The notes: a model not told the origin generated them from the sequence alone. Shown: positions 10,022-19,672, counted from the stretch's first letter. The stretch is DNA of 64,000 nt from Litorimonas sp963972195 (GCA_963972195.1 CAXATH010000001.1:372001-436000), one strand, 5' to 3'. Program-made: numbers and translations.

Positions 10022-10621
10022 CTAGCCTAAACCTTGACCGGGCTCGATATCGACCAGCTCTACGCCGTCTTCACGGGTTCGGCCCATCTGATCCATGGCG
10101 TTTTGCTTCCGAACACCTGCGCGGTCGCGCAAGGTAAGAACGATTGCGCCTATCATTGCCACGAGTAGAACAATACCTGCCGCTTCGAATAGTCCGGCAT
10201 ATTCTGTGTATAGAACGGCTCCGAAACGCTCCAGATTAGAGAGTTCCTGCCCGCGTTCGACAACGGTCTGGGTTTCACCGGCCATGTACGCGCCGCCGAC
10301 CAGAACCATTTCCAAAAGCAGGACAATCGCCACCACGGCCCCAATCGGGAGGTAGCTCAGAAACCCCTGTTTCAGCTCGACGAAATCAACATCGAGCATC
10401 ATGACAACAAAGAGGAAGAGAACGGCAACCGCCCCCACATAGACCAACACGAGTAGAAGGGCGAGAAACTCGGCGCCCATCAGAATGAACAGGCCTGCGG
10501 CAGAGAAAAACGTCAGGATCAGATACATAACGGAATGCACCGGATTGCGACTGGCAACGACCATAAAGGCCGCTGCGACGGCGACAGCCGAGAGCAAATA
10601 GAATGAAAGGGCAGTTAACAC
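10022..10621 (-). CDS. nuoJ: NADH-quinone oxidoreductase subunit J
   Basis: Membrane subunit of complex I forming, with NuoK and NuoA, the link between the quinone site and the pumps. The 199 residues give about five helices; VVASRNPVHSVMYLILTFFS and VYVGAVAVLFLFVVMML are family blocks, the latter carrying the conserved pi-bulge helix. The C-terminal tail is soluble and charged. A 53-bp gap separates it from nuoI, the largest gap inside the operon. Confidence 0.96.
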   Translation of the reverse strand: MLTALSFYLLSAVAVAAAFMVVASRNPVHSVMYLILTFFSAAGLFILMGAEFLALLLVLVYVGAVAVLFLFVVMMLDVDFVELKQGFLSYLPIGAVVAIVLLLEMVLVGGAYMAGETQTVVERGQELSNLERFGAVLYTEYAGLFEAAGIVLLVAMIGAIVLTLRDRAGVRKQNAMDQMGRTREDGVELVDIEPGQGLG

Positions 10622-10674
10622 GATGACAAGTCCTTTAGCAGAGTGAGACTCAGCTGAGTTCCTTTTGGGCGGCT

Positions 10675-11172
10675 TTAACGATAGGGAGCGTCTAAGGCCA
10701 GATTTTTTGCGATTTGATGTTCCCAGCGATCCCCATTCGCCAGCAACTTCTCTTTATTGTAGTAAAGCTCTTCGCGCGTTTCCGTCGCGAATTCATAGTT
10801 TGGGCCTTCGACAATCGCGTCGACAGGACAGGCTTCCTGACACAGACCGCAATAGATACATTTGACCATATCGATATCGTAGATTGTCGTCCGGCGGGAT
10901 CCGTCAGGGCGGGGCTCTGCTTCAATCGTAATCGCTTGGGCCGGACAAATCGCTTCGCAAAGTTTACAGGCAATGCAGCGCTCTTCCCCGCTCGGATAGC
11001 GGCGAAGCGCATGTTCACCGCGAAAGCGCGGGCTGATAGGCCCCTTCTCGAACGGGTAGTTAATCGTCACTTTGGGACGAAAGAAATATTTCATCGCCAA
11101 AACGAACGCACTGCCGAATTCCAGCAACAGGGCGCCACGAATGGCTTGTTTGATACGAGACATACCAGCCAC
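10675..11172 (-). CDS. nuoI: NADH-quinone oxidoreductase subunit I
   Basis: Peripheral-arm subunit carrying the two [4Fe-4S] clusters N6a and N6b that pass electrons towards the quinone. The 165-residue protein has two complete ferredoxin motifs, CIACKLCEAICP and CIYCGLCQEACP, with all eight cysteines present. MAGMSRIKQ leaves two possible starts three codons apart; the upstream one is used. It begins 2 bp after nuoH. Confidence 0.96.
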   Translation of the reverse strand: MAGMSRIKQAIRGALLLEFGSAFVLAMKYFFRPKVTINYPFEKGPISPRFRGEHALRRYPSGEERCIACKLCEAICPAQAITIEAEPRPDGSRRTTIYDIDMVKCIYCGLCQEACPVDAIVEGPNYEFATETREELYYNKEKLLANGDRWEHQIAKNLALDAPYR

Positions 11173-11174
11173 TC

Positions 11175-12272
11175 CTAAATTTTATCGCCGAGGAATACGA
11201 CGAAGGTGGACACAAAAACAACCGCGGCAAGTGAGGTCGGGAGGAAGACTTTCCATCCCAGCCGCATCAATTGATCATAGCGGTAACGGGGCACGATGGC
11301 TTTCACCATGGCAAACATGAAGAACAAAAACGCCGTCTTCAAAAGGAACCACAAAATAGGCGGCACGAATTGAATGCCAATATCCAGAGGTGCGTGCCAG
11401 CCGCCAAAGAACAAGACAGTCATGACCGAGCAAAGCAGCATGATATTTACGTATTCGCCGAAGAAATACATCAAGAACGGCGTAGAGGAATACTCTACCT
11501 GATAACCGGCGACGAGTTCCGATTCCGCTTCTGGGAGATCAAACGGCGGACGGTTGGTTTCGGCCAAAGCCGAGATAAAGAACAAAATGCCCATATAGAA
11601 CATGACGGGGAATAAGAGCAGATTCGCAACCCCGAACTCGCCAAGCGGGTTCAGACGGAACATATTCCAGTTAAATAAACCGCCGGCTTGGTAGTTTACG
11701 ATTTCCGTCAGGTTCATCGAACCTGTCAGGAAAATAACCGTCAGAATAATAAAGCCGATGGACACTTCATAAGAGACCATTTGCGCGGCCGAGCGCAGAG
11801 CGCCCATAAACGGATATTTGGAGTTGGACGCCCAGCCGCCAATGATAATGCCGTAAACACCGAGAGAACTGATCGCCAAAATATAGAGAATACCGATGTT
11901 AATATCGGAAATCACCCATCCCGGCGCAACGGGCACCACGGCCCACGCCAGAAACGCCATAACGAGCGTCAATACAGGGGCCAAAATAAACAGGAATTTG
12001 TCTGAACCGGCCGGCACGACGATTTCCTTGAAGAAGAATTTCAAGGCGTCAGCGATCGTTTGCAGGAGGCCAAACGCCCCCACCACATTCGGTCCGCGGC
12101 GCATTTGAACGGCTGCCCAGATTTTTCGGTCAGCCAAGACAAGCGCGGCCACAAGCAGCGCCAAAACAAGAACAAATCCAAGGACTTGTAAGAATTTCAG
12201 GCCGAACCAAACCAAGGGGGACAAATCCCCCCAAAACGGGCCTGTTGCCATTACTGTCATCATGTCAGCCAT
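11175..12272 (-). CDS. nuoH: NADH-quinone oxidoreductase subunit H
   Basis: Membrane subunit that forms most of the quinone-binding cavity. The 365-residue protein has about eight helices and the conserved loops AAVQMRRGPNVVGAFGLLQ, AETNRPPFDLPEAESELVAG and RYRYDQLMRLGWK. The start codon overlaps the nuoG stop by one base (TAATG). No odd residues were noticed in the quinone-site loop. Confidence 0.97.
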   Translation of the reverse strand: MADMMTVMATGPFWGDLSPLVWFGLKFLQVLGFVLVLALLVAALVLADRKIWAAVQMRRGPNVVGAFGLLQTIADALKFFFKEIVVPAGSDKFLFILAPVLTLVMAFLAWAVVPVAPGWVISDINIGILYILAISSLGVYGIIIGGWASNSKYPFMGALRSAAQMVSYEVSIGFIILTVIFLTGSMNLTEIVNYQAGGLFNWNMFRLNPLGEFGVANLLLFPVMFYMGILFFISALAETNRPPFDLPEAESELVAGYQVEYSSTPFLMYFFGEYVNIMLLCSVMTVLFFGGWHAPLDIGIQFVPPILWFLLKTAFLFFMFAMVKAIVPRYRYDQLMRLGWKVFLPTSLAAVVFVSTFVVFLGDKI

Positions 12273-14374
12273 TATTCTGCCGCCACTTTAATATCTTCAT
12301 CTGCAATCACAGCAGAGCACTCCGCCATCACATTAGACGCCCGCGCAATCGGGTTTGTCAGATAGAAATCCTCGATTGGGTTTTTCAACGGCTTGCCGGA
12401 CAACTCTCCTTTTTCGCCCAAATTACTTGGGTCGAAAGAGGAGGCCTCTGCCGCCCCTGGCGCCGTATCCAGACTTAGGAAGGTTGGATTATCGGCAAAC
12501 AGTTTTTCTCGAAGGGCATGGATATTGTCATATGGGAGCACTTGTTTCAGATGTCCCGAAAGCGCCCGAAGGATTGCCCAGTCTTCTTTCGCCTCCCCTT
12601 TTGGCGCCACAGCGCGGTAGCCGAGTTGGACGCGGCCTTCTGTATTGACGTAAATTCCGTCTTTTTCCGTGTAAGCCGCCCCTGGCAAGATGATATCGGC
12701 GACATGTGCGCCCGCATCACCGTGGTGGCCTTGGTAAATGACGAAGGCGTCTTTCAGCTTGGACGTGTCCAGCTCATCCGCCGCCATAAGGTAGACGGTT
12801 TCGACTTCGCCGGACGCGGCAGCGTCGAGAATAGCGTTTGTAGATTTGCCGCCCTCTCCCGGAAGGAAGCCCATATCCAAACCAGCCACACGAGACGCGG
12901 CCGTGTGAAGGACATTAAATCCGTTCCAGTCTTCGCGTACAATTTTGGAAGACATTGCGCCGATAGCGTTGAGTAGAGCCGCGCCGTCTTTGCCACGAAG
13001 GGCCGCAGAGCCGACAATCACAATCGGGTTTTTCGCGGCCTTGAAAGCTTTTGCAAAGCCTGAGCGCGACTTCGCAAATTTGCCAACATCAGCCGCTGAC
13101 GTTCCGACATGTTCATAATCATAGGTCAGATCAGACGTTTCGCCGATCATACCTATTTCGGTGTTTCCAGTCAGCCAGGCTTTACGGATACGCGTATTCA
13201 CCAGAGGTGCTTCATGGCGCGGATTTGTTCCGATCAACAATACAGCATCGGCCTTTTCGATGCCGGAGATGGTTGTGTTAAACAAATAGCTCTGTCTTGC
13301 ACCGCCGCCCAAAACAGATCCGTCCTGGCGGCAATCAATGTTCTTAAGGCCCAGCGTATCGCTGAGATCCTTCATCGCTTTCATGGATTCCGCGTCGCAC
13401 ATGTCCCCAGCAATCACGCCGATTTTTTCGGGGTCGTCGGACATTTTTTCGGCTGCTAAAGCGAGGGCTTCATCCCAGCTCGCGGAGCGGAATTTCCCGT
13501 TCTCGCGAATATAGGGTTTGTCGAGACGCTGACGCGCCAGACCGTCCCAGACGAAACGGGTTTTGTCGGAAATCCATTCTTCATTCACGTCGTCATTTAC
13601 AACAGGAAGAATACGCAGCACAGCTCCGTTGCGGCTATCGACGCGGATATTGGAGCCAACAGCGTCCATTACATCGACGGATTCAATTTTTTCCAACTCC
13701 CAAGGGCGGGCATTGAAAGAATATGGTTTGGACGTCAGCGCGCCAACCGGACACAGATCGATCACATTGCCGGAAAGCTCGGAAGTTAAGGACTGCTCGA
13801 GATAGGTCGTAATCTCGGCGTCTTCGCCGCGAGAGGCCATGCCGATTTCCTGCACGCCGCCGACTTCGGTGACGAAGCGGACGCAGCGTGTACACTGAAT
13901 GCAGCGGGTCATGATCGTATTGACTAGGGGCCCCATGAATTTGTCATCTACAGCGCGTTTATTCTCTTCGAAACGAGAGCTATCGCGGCCATAGGCCATG
14001 GCCTGGTCTTGCAGATCGCATTCGCCGCCCTGATCGCAAATCGGGCAATCGAGCGGGTGATTAATCAGCAGGAACTCCATCACGCCTTCGCGCGCTTTTT
14101 TCACCACTTCGGAATTGGTGCGAATATTGGCAGGCGTGCCGTCGCGGTTCGGGCGAAGGTCTTTGACCTGTAAGGCACAAGAGGCTTGCGGCTTAGGGGC
14201 GCCTTCCCATTCGACGAGGCACATACGGCAGTTACCGGCCACAGACAGGCGCTCATGATAGCAGAAACGCGGAATTTCCGCCCCGCCATACTCTTCGCAG
14301 GCCTGCATCAGTGTATATTCGCCGGGCACTTCATATTCAGTGCCATCAATATTGATTTTGCGTAGGTCAGACAT
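12272..14374 (-). CDS. nuoG: NADH-quinone oxidoreductase subunit G
   Basis: Largest peripheral subunit of complex I, holding iron-sulfur clusters on the path from FMN. The 700-residue protein begins with a 2Fe-2S ferredoxin-like domain (CRMCLVEWEGAPKPQASC), followed by the N5-type region HPLDCPICDQGGECDLQ and the TRCIQCTRCVRF cluster site. The rest is a molybdopterin-oxidoreductase-like domain without evident cofactor function, as usual for NuoG. It lies 3 bp downstream of nuoF. Confidence 0.97.
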   Translation of the reverse strand: MSDLRKINIDGTEYEVPGEYTLMQACEEYGGAEIPRFCYHERLSVAGNCRMCLVEWEGAPKPQASCALQVKDLRPNRDGTPANIRTNSEVVKKAREGVMEFLLINHPLDCPICDQGGECDLQDQAMAYGRDSSRFEENKRAVDDKFMGPLVNTIMTRCIQCTRCVRFVTEVGGVQEIGMASRGEDAEITTYLEQSLTSELSGNVIDLCPVGALTSKPYSFNARPWELEKIESVDVMDAVGSNIRVDSRNGAVLRILPVVNDDVNEEWISDKTRFVWDGLARQRLDKPYIRENGKFRSASWDEALALAAEKMSDDPEKIGVIAGDMCDAESMKAMKDLSDTLGLKNIDCRQDGSVLGGGARQSYLFNTTISGIEKADAVLLIGTNPRHEAPLVNTRIRKAWLTGNTEIGMIGETSDLTYDYEHVGTSAADVGKFAKSRSGFAKAFKAAKNPIVIVGSAALRGKDGAALLNAIGAMSSKIVREDWNGFNVLHTAASRVAGLDMGFLPGEGGKSTNAILDAAASGEVETVYLMAADELDTSKLKDAFVIYQGHHGDAGAHVADIILPGAAYTEKDGIYVNTEGRVQLGYRAVAPKGEAKEDWAILRALSGHLKQVLPYDNIHALREKLFADNPTFLSLDTAPGAAEASSFDPSNLGEKGELSGKPLKNPIEDFYLTNPIARASNVMAECSAVIADEDIKVAAE

Positions 14375-14377
14375 TCT

Positions 14378-15685
14378 CTACTCCGCCGCCTCGACAAAGA
14401 CAGGTTTATTGACGCGGTAATTATCGATGCGCTCTTCGATTTCGTGGCGGAAGTGACGGATGAGGCCTTGGATGGGCCAGGCCGCCGCATCGCCGAGGGC
14501 GCAAATTGTGTGCCCTTCGACCTGTTTCGTCACGTCCAGCAGCATATCAATTTCGGACGTTTCCGCCTCGCCGCGCACCATACGTTCCATGACGCGCCAC
14601 ATCCAGCCCGTGCCTTCGCGGCACGGCGTACACTGGCCGCAGCTCTCATGCTTATAGAAATAGGAAATCCGCGCAATCGCTTTGACGACATCGGTGGATT
14701 TATCCATGACGATCATCGCCGCTGTTCCGAGACCGGATTGATTTTCGCGTAGCGCGTCAAAATCCATCAGCACCGTATCGCAGATCTCTTTCGGCAAGAG
14801 CGGAACTGACGAGCCGCCCGGAATGACGCATTTCAGATTGTCCCAACCGCCGCGCACGCCGCCGGCATAGGTTTCAATCAGCTTTTTCATTGGAATGGAA
14901 AGCGACTCTTCTACGTTACAAGGCTTATTGACGTGGCCTGAAATCGAGAAGACTTTCGTCCCTTTATTATTGTCCCGCCCAAATTGCGTCCACCACTCCA
15001 CGCCGCGGCGGAGGATAGTGGGGACAACTGCGATAGATTCGACGTTGTTGACCGTTGTCGGGCAACCGTAAAGACCGGCGCCCGCCGGGAAGGGCGGCTT
15101 CAAACGTGGCTGACCTTTTTTACCTTCGAGAGATTCCAGCAGAGCCGTTTCTTCACCGCAAATATAGGCCCCTGCCCCATGATGCATATAGATATCGAAA
15201 TCCCAGCCAGAGCCGCAGGCATTCTTACCGACAAGTCCCGCCGCATAAGCTTCATCAATAGCCGCCTGTAGACGTTGACGTTCCTGAATATATTCGCCGC
15301 GCACATAGATGTAACAGGCATGGGCCTGCATGGCGAAGGACGCCACAAGGCACCCTTCGATCAGCAGATGCGGCTCATGACGGAGCATATCACGGTCTTT
15401 ACAGGATCCCGGCTCTGATTCATCGGCGTTGACGACGAGGTAGTGGGGACGCACGCCAACTTCTTTGGGCATGAAGGACCACTTTAGGCCCGTCGGAAAG
15501 CCCGCGCCGCCGCGTCCGCGAAGACCGGAAGATTTAACCTGGTCAATAATCCAGTCGCGCCCTTGCGCCAGAATAGCCGACGTGCCGAGCCAAGCCCCGC
15601 GATCGCGTGCTGCGTCCAGGCTCCAGTCCTGAAGCCCGTAAAGGTTTGTGAAAATCCGGTCTTTATCTTGAAGGAGATTTGCCAT
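14378..15685 (-). CDS. nuoF: NADH-quinone oxidoreductase subunit F
   Basis: Binds NADH and FMN and carries cluster N3, so it is the electron entry site of complex I. The 435-residue protein has the FMN/NADH region GRGGAGFPTGLKWSFMP, GAGAYICGEETALLESLEG, and the cluster motif ESCGQCTPCREGTGW with a later CALG cysteine. Length is standard. It starts 2 bp after nuoE. Confidence 0.97.
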   Translation of the reverse strand: MANLLQDKDRIFTNLYGLQDWSLDAARDRGAWLGTSAILAQGRDWIIDQVKSSGLRGRGGAGFPTGLKWSFMPKEVGVRPHYLVVNADESEPGSCKDRDMLRHEPHLLIEGCLVASFAMQAHACYIYVRGEYIQERQRLQAAIDEAYAAGLVGKNACGSGWDFDIYMHHGAGAYICGEETALLESLEGKKGQPRLKPPFPAGAGLYGCPTTVNNVESIAVVPTILRRGVEWWTQFGRDNNKGTKVFSISGHVNKPCNVEESLSIPMKKLIETYAGGVRGGWDNLKCVIPGGSSVPLLPKEICDTVLMDFDALRENQSGLGTAAMIVMDKSTDVVKAIARISYFYKHESCGQCTPCREGTGWMWRVMERMVRGEAETSEIDMLLDVTKQVEGHTICALGDAAAWPIQGLIRHFRHEIEERIDNYRVNKPVFVEAAE

Positions 15686-15687
15686 GG

Positions 15688-16917
15688 TTATGCCTTACCC
15701 TTCTTCGCAGCGGTCTTTTTTGCCGTCTTTTTCTTATCGGTTGGCTTTTTCTTGGCAGCCTTCTTCTCGGCCGCCTTTAGGTCGCGATCCAGGTCTTTTG
15801 CCTGCTTGACCCATCCGTCACGTTTAATACGGCCCGGGAATTTCTGAACCGCCTCTTCAACTTTTTTGACGTCCGCCGCTTTCCAAGCGCCGATCTGGCG
15901 ATAGTAGTAAACACCTTTTTCATTCAGGTCGCGCTCGAAGGCAGGGCCGATACCCTTGATTTTCTTCAAATCGTCTTTGGGACCATCTGTCGGGCCATCT
16001 TCGTAGAGAAGCTGAATATCCTTTTTCTGCTTTGCCTTGGCCTCGGTCTCATCTTTCGTCATCCGTTTCGGCGCAGATTTAGAGGCCCGCGCGGGTTTTC
16101 CGGCAAACGGCTCTTCATCGACTAGGCCTTCGGATAAGTCTTTACCGACATTGTCACCGCGCTTTTTCGGATCCCGGCTGGCTTTTAGTTCCGGATCGAC
16201 CCAACCACCGCGTGTGGCACGTCTTTCTTTCGGGTCCCACTCATAATAATTGAGCTTTGCTTTCTTGTCGGCATTAGGGAGCTGAACCATCTTTGTGGTG
16301 TGATATGGTGCATGACCCTTCAGCGTCAGCGCGCCGCCTTCCGGCTCGGATGTATGACGCCCACTTTGCGACCCAGGCTTGGGCTCTTTTCCCGCGACCA
16401 ACGCATCAAGGACATTCTCAAGCGATTCTGCGGTCAGGTCTTCGTAGTAATGATCACTCTCGGAGTTGGAGATTTGAACCATTGGCGCATTGGCGCAAGA
16501 GCCGAGACACTCGACTTCGAGCCAGGACAGCTTGCCGTCTTCTGACAAGGTGTTTTGCGGGCCGATTTTGCGTTTGAGCATGGCTTTTAAATCATCAGAC
16601 CCGCGCAGCCAACACGGCGTTGTGCCGCAAAGCTGGACATAATGTGTGCCGACGGGCTTGAGATTGAACATGGTGTAAAAGGTCGCGACTTCGTAAACGC
16701 GGATATAGGCCATGCCGAGCATATCGCCGACCAAGCGTAGAGCCTTCTCCGGCAGCCAGCCGTCGCCGTCCTTCTGAACAATCCAGAGCGCCGGAATCAG
16801 GGCCGAGCGCTGCCGCCCGTCAGGATATTTGGCCACCCATTTTTCGATTTCTTTCTTCGCCTTGGCGGAGATTGAAAACTCGTCAGGTTGTCTTATGGCA
16901 AGACGCCTAGCACTCAT
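15688..16917 (-). CDS. nuoE: NADH-quinone oxidoreductase subunit E with C-terminal helix-hairpin-helix extension
   Basis: Thioredoxin-fold [2Fe-2S] subunit of complex I. The first 190 residues hold CGTTPCWLRGSD and CLGSCANAP, the four cluster cysteines. The protein then continues to 409 residues: a charged linker, a helix-hairpin-helix-like segment (LKKIKGIGPAFERDLNEKG), and a very Lys/Ala-rich tail. Such extensions are known in alphaproteobacterial NuoE, and their role is unclear. I chose the ATG at 16917 (MSARRLAIRQPDEF) because GGAG lies 6 nt upstream; an in-frame GTG four codons earlier (16929) abuts the nuoD stop and is less likely. Confidence 0.94.
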   Translation of the reverse strand: MSARRLAIRQPDEFSISAKAKKEIEKWVAKYPDGRQRSALIPALWIVQKDGDGWLPEKALRLVGDMLGMAYIRVYEVATFYTMFNLKPVGTHYVQLCGTTPCWLRGSDDLKAMLKRKIGPQNTLSEDGKLSWLEVECLGSCANAPMVQISNSESDHYYEDLTAESLENVLDALVAGKEPKPGSQSGRHTSEPEGGALTLKGHAPYHTTKMVQLPNADKKAKLNYYEWDPKERRATRGGWVDPELKASRDPKKRGDNVGKDLSEGLVDEEPFAGKPARASKSAPKRMTKDETEAKAKQKKDIQLLYEDGPTDGPKDDLKKIKGIGPAFERDLNEKGVYYYRQIGAWKAADVKKVEEAVQKFPGRIKRDGWVKQAKDLDRDLKAAEKKAAKKKPTDKKKTAKKTAAKKGKA

Positions 16918-16929
16918 GAGAGACTCCAC

Positions 16930-18126
16930 TCATCGGTCAATTTCTCCGAACACGATATCAAGCGATCCCAGGATCGCGGAGACATCGGCGAGCATATGCC
17001 CTTTATTTAGATAATCCATGGCAGCCAAATGCGGGAAACCCGGCGCGCGGATTTTACAGCGGTAAGGTTTATTCGAGCCATCAGAGACCAGATAAACACC
17101 GAACTCGCCCTTCGGCGCTTCCACGGCGGTGTAAACCTCGCCTTTCGGGACATGGAAGCCTTCCGTATAGAGTTTGAAGTGATGGATGAGCGCTTCCATG
17201 CTCTGCTTCATCACAGCGCGGCGCGGCGGCACGACCTTATTGTCTTCGGTCATCACCGGGCCATTTGGCATTTTTTCGAGGCATTGCTGCATGATCTTCA
17301 CGGATTCATACATCTCGTCGACGCGGCAGAGATAACGGTCATAACAATCGCCGTTTTTGCCCAGCGGGATTTTGAAATCGAGCTCTGAATAAACTTCGTA
17401 AGGTTGCGTGCGGCGCAAATCCCAGGGAATGCCCGAGCCGCGCACCATGATGCCGGAAAAGCCCCAGTCATAGCAGTCCTGCTTGGACACCACACCGATA
17501 TCGACGTTTCGCTGTTTGAAAATTCTGTTTTCGGTGAGCAGAGTTTCGATATCTTTCAGCTTTTGCGGAAATTGTTCGCACCAAATCGCCAAGTCATTGA
17601 GCAAGTCAGGCGGCAGGTCCTGGTGTACCCCTCCCGGCCGGAAGTAATTAGCGTGCATGCGGGAGCCGCAGGCGCGCTCGTAAAACACCATAAGTTTTTC
17701 ACGTTCTTCAAAGCCCCAGACCGGCGGCGTCAAAGCGCCGACATCCATCGCTTGAGTCGTCACATTCAAGAGATGCGAGAGAATACGGCCGATTTCAGAA
17801 TAGAGAACGCGGATAAACTGCGCGCGGCGCGGCACGCCAATATCGGCGAGCTTTTCAATGGCGAGGCAGAAAGCGTGCTCTTGGTTCATCGGCGCGACAT
17901 AATCGAGACGGTCAAAATAGGGGATCGCTTGCAGATAGGTCTTGTGCTCGATCAGTTTTTCGGTGCCGCGATGCAAAAGACCGATATGCGGGTCAACGCG
18001 CTCAACGATCTCGCCCTCTAGCTCAAGGACAAGGCGCAAAACGCCATGGGCTGCGGGATGCTGCGGGCCGAAATTGATGGTAAAGTTACGGTCGTCACCT
18101 TCGAGGATAGCTTCTTGTTTACTCAC
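16930..18126 (-). CDS. nuoD: NADH-quinone oxidoreductase subunit D (49 kDa)
   Basis: Peripheral subunit lining the quinone site, related to the large subunit of NiFe hydrogenases. The 398-residue protein contains NFGPQHPAAHGVLRLVLEL near the start, HIGLLHRGTEKLIE, and the C-terminal YRCKIRAPGFPHLAAM. NuoC is a separate gene here, not fused as in E. coli. Start and nuoC stop overlap by 4 nt (ATGA). Confidence 0.97.
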   Translation of the reverse strand: MSKQEAILEGDDRNFTINFGPQHPAAHGVLRLVLELEGEIVERVDPHIGLLHRGTEKLIEHKTYLQAIPYFDRLDYVAPMNQEHAFCLAIEKLADIGVPRRAQFIRVLYSEIGRILSHLLNVTTQAMDVGALTPPVWGFEEREKLMVFYERACGSRMHANYFRPGGVHQDLPPDLLNDLAIWCEQFPQKLKDIETLLTENRIFKQRNVDIGVVSKQDCYDWGFSGIMVRGSGIPWDLRRTQPYEVYSELDFKIPLGKNGDCYDRYLCRVDEMYESVKIMQQCLEKMPNGPVMTEDNKVVPPRRAVMKQSMEALIHHFKLYTEGFHVPKGEVYTAVEAPKGEFGVYLVSDGSNKPYRCKIRAPGFPHLAAMDYLNKGHMLADVSAILGSLDIVFGEIDR

Positions 18127-18722
18127 GACTCGGCCTCCTCCGCTTTTTCATCACCAGGGAGGATATATTTCGCGCCCTCCCAAGGGCTCATGAAATCGAA
18201 GCTACGGTATTCTTGCGGCAGGTTGACCGGCTCATAGACCACGGATTTACGCTCTTCGTCATAGCGGACTTCGACAAAGCCGGAGAGCGGGAAATCTTTG
18301 CGGAGCGGATAGCCCTCGAAACCGTAATCGGTCAGCAGACGTCGCATATCGGGATGCTCGTCAAAAACGATACCGTACATGTCGAAGGCTTCGCGCTCAT
18401 ACCAATTGGCGTTCGGAAAGACTTCGGCGACGGAATGCACCGGAATTTCTTCGTCTGTCGTCACCTTGACACGGATACGCGTATTATGGGCCATAGACAT
18501 CATGTGGTAGACGACGTCAAAGCGGCGCTCGCGCGCCGGATAATCCACGCCGCAAATATCAATCAAAGACGTAAATTTGCAAATAGGGTCATCCCGCAAA
18601 AAGGTGATGACCTTGACGATCTCGGCGCGGCGCGCATTGATGGTGAGTTCGCCAAATGCAATTTCTGCGGAATTTACGGCATCGTCCATTTGGTCGACAA
18701 TGTGGTCTCTCAAATCTTCCAT
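18123..18722 (-). CDS. nuoC: NADH-quinone oxidoreductase subunit C (30 kDa)
   Basis: Peripheral scaffold subunit of complex I. I use the ATG at 18722 (MEDLRDHIVDQM), 2 bp after the nuoB stop, giving 199 residues; the open frame extends further upstream only through nuoB coding sequence. The signature YEREAFDMYGIVFDEHPDMR followed by DYGFEGYPLRKDFPLSG is typical of NuoC. The C-terminus is acidic (DEKAEEAES). Confidence 0.96.
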   Translation of the reverse strand: MEDLRDHIVDQMDDAVNSAEIAFGELTINARRAEIVKVITFLRDDPICKFTSLIDICGVDYPARERRFDVVYHMMSMAHNTRIRVKVTTDEEIPVHSVAEVFPNANWYEREAFDMYGIVFDEHPDMRRLLTDYGFEGYPLRKDFPLSGFVEVRYDEERKSVVYEPVNLPQEYRSFDFMSPWEGAKYILPGDEKAEEAES

Positions 18723-18724
18723 GA

Positions 18725-19297
18725 CTATCTCTGAATATTGCCTTCGCGGCGGATTTTTTTCTGCAATTGCAGGATTCCGTAAACGAGCGCTTCGGCTGTT
18801 GGAGGGCACCCGGGCACGTAAACATCGACAGGCACGATCCGATCACAGCCGCGTACAACGGCGTAGGAATAGTGATAATAACCGCCGCCATTGGCGCAGG
18901 AGCCCATGGAGATCACATAGCGCGGGTTCGGCATCTGGTCATAAACCTTGCGAAGCGCCGGCGCCATTTTATTGGTGAGCGTTCCCGCGACAATCATAAC
19001 GTCCGACTGACGAGGGGACGCGCGCGGCGCAAAGCCAAATCGCTCGACATCATAACGCGGCATAGAGGCCTGCATCATTTCAACCGCGCAGCACGCCAGA
19101 CCAAAGGTCATCCACATCAAAGACCCTGTGCGCGCCCAGGTGACGAGATCGTCGGAGGCGGCCGTGATAAAGCCCTTATCGGCCAGCTGATTGCTCAGCC
19201 CGTCGAAAAATGGGTCATGTTTCTTGGGGTCATAAGCGGGCGAACCTACATCGCGGGCCGCTTCGCCGTAATTATTTTCGGGTGTCAGGATAGCCAT
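18725..19297 (-). CDS. nuoB: NADH-quinone oxidoreductase subunit B
   Basis: Carries cluster N2, the last iron-sulfur centre before the quinone. The 190-residue protein shows GLACCAVEMMQA with the adjacent cysteine pair, SMGSCANGGGYYHYSYAVV and VYVPGCPPTAEAL, giving the four N2 ligands. It begins 9 bp after nuoA. The N-terminal 40 residues are less conserved, as expected. Confidence 0.97.
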   Translation of the reverse strand: MAILTPENNYGEAARDVGSPAYDPKKHDPFFDGLSNQLADKGFITAASDDLVTWARTGSLMWMTFGLACCAVEMMQASMPRYDVERFGFAPRASPRQSDVMIVAGTLTNKMAPALRKVYDQMPNPRYVISMGSCANGGGYYHYSYAVVRGCDRIVPVDVYVPGCPPTAEALVYGILQLQKKIRREGNIQR

Positions 19298-19306
19298 AGT
19301 TCTCTC

Positions 19307-19672
19307 CTATTCCCAGTCCAGTGCGCCGCGCTGCCATGCATAAGCCAGGCCTGCCGCCAGTTCCGCGAGGAAGATCATCACAACGGCCCAGCCCCAGAAA
19401 TCCACCTGATCAAGCGTCACGGCGTAAGGAAAGAGGAAGGCCACCTCGATATCAAAAATGATAAACAAAATCGCGACGAGGTAAAAACGCACGTCAAATT
19501 TCATTCGCGAATCGTCAAACGCATTAAATCCGCACTCATAGGTCGAGATTTTTTCGGCGTCAGGGTTGGACGGCGCAAAAATTTTGGCCGCACCCAAAAA
19601 TACAAGACTAAGAGCCGTGGCAATCGCAAAAAGGATGATAACCGGTAGATATTCCAGCAAAAACTCGTTCAT
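19307..19672 (-). CDS. nuoA: NADH-quinone oxidoreductase subunit A
   Basis: First gene of the operon, a small three-helix membrane subunit. I use the ATG at 19672 (MNEFLLEYLPVIILF), giving 121 residues, the usual family length; the frame stays open upstream for 22 more codons but that part does not look like NuoA. YECGFNAFDDSRMKFDVRFYL is the conserved loop with the cysteine that is exposed in the deactive state of complex I. Confidence 0.95.
   Translation of the reverse strand: MNEFLLEYLPVIILFAIATALSLVFLGAAKIFAPSNPDAEKISTYECGFNAFDDSRMKFDVRFYLVAILFIIFDIEVAFLFPYAVTLDQVDFWGWAVVMIFLAELAAGLAYAWQRGALDWE

Noticed and set aside
18767..19648. 293-codon plus-strand frame across nuoB and nuoA
   Set aside because: Antisense to two clear complex I genes, no motif, low-complexity basic composition.
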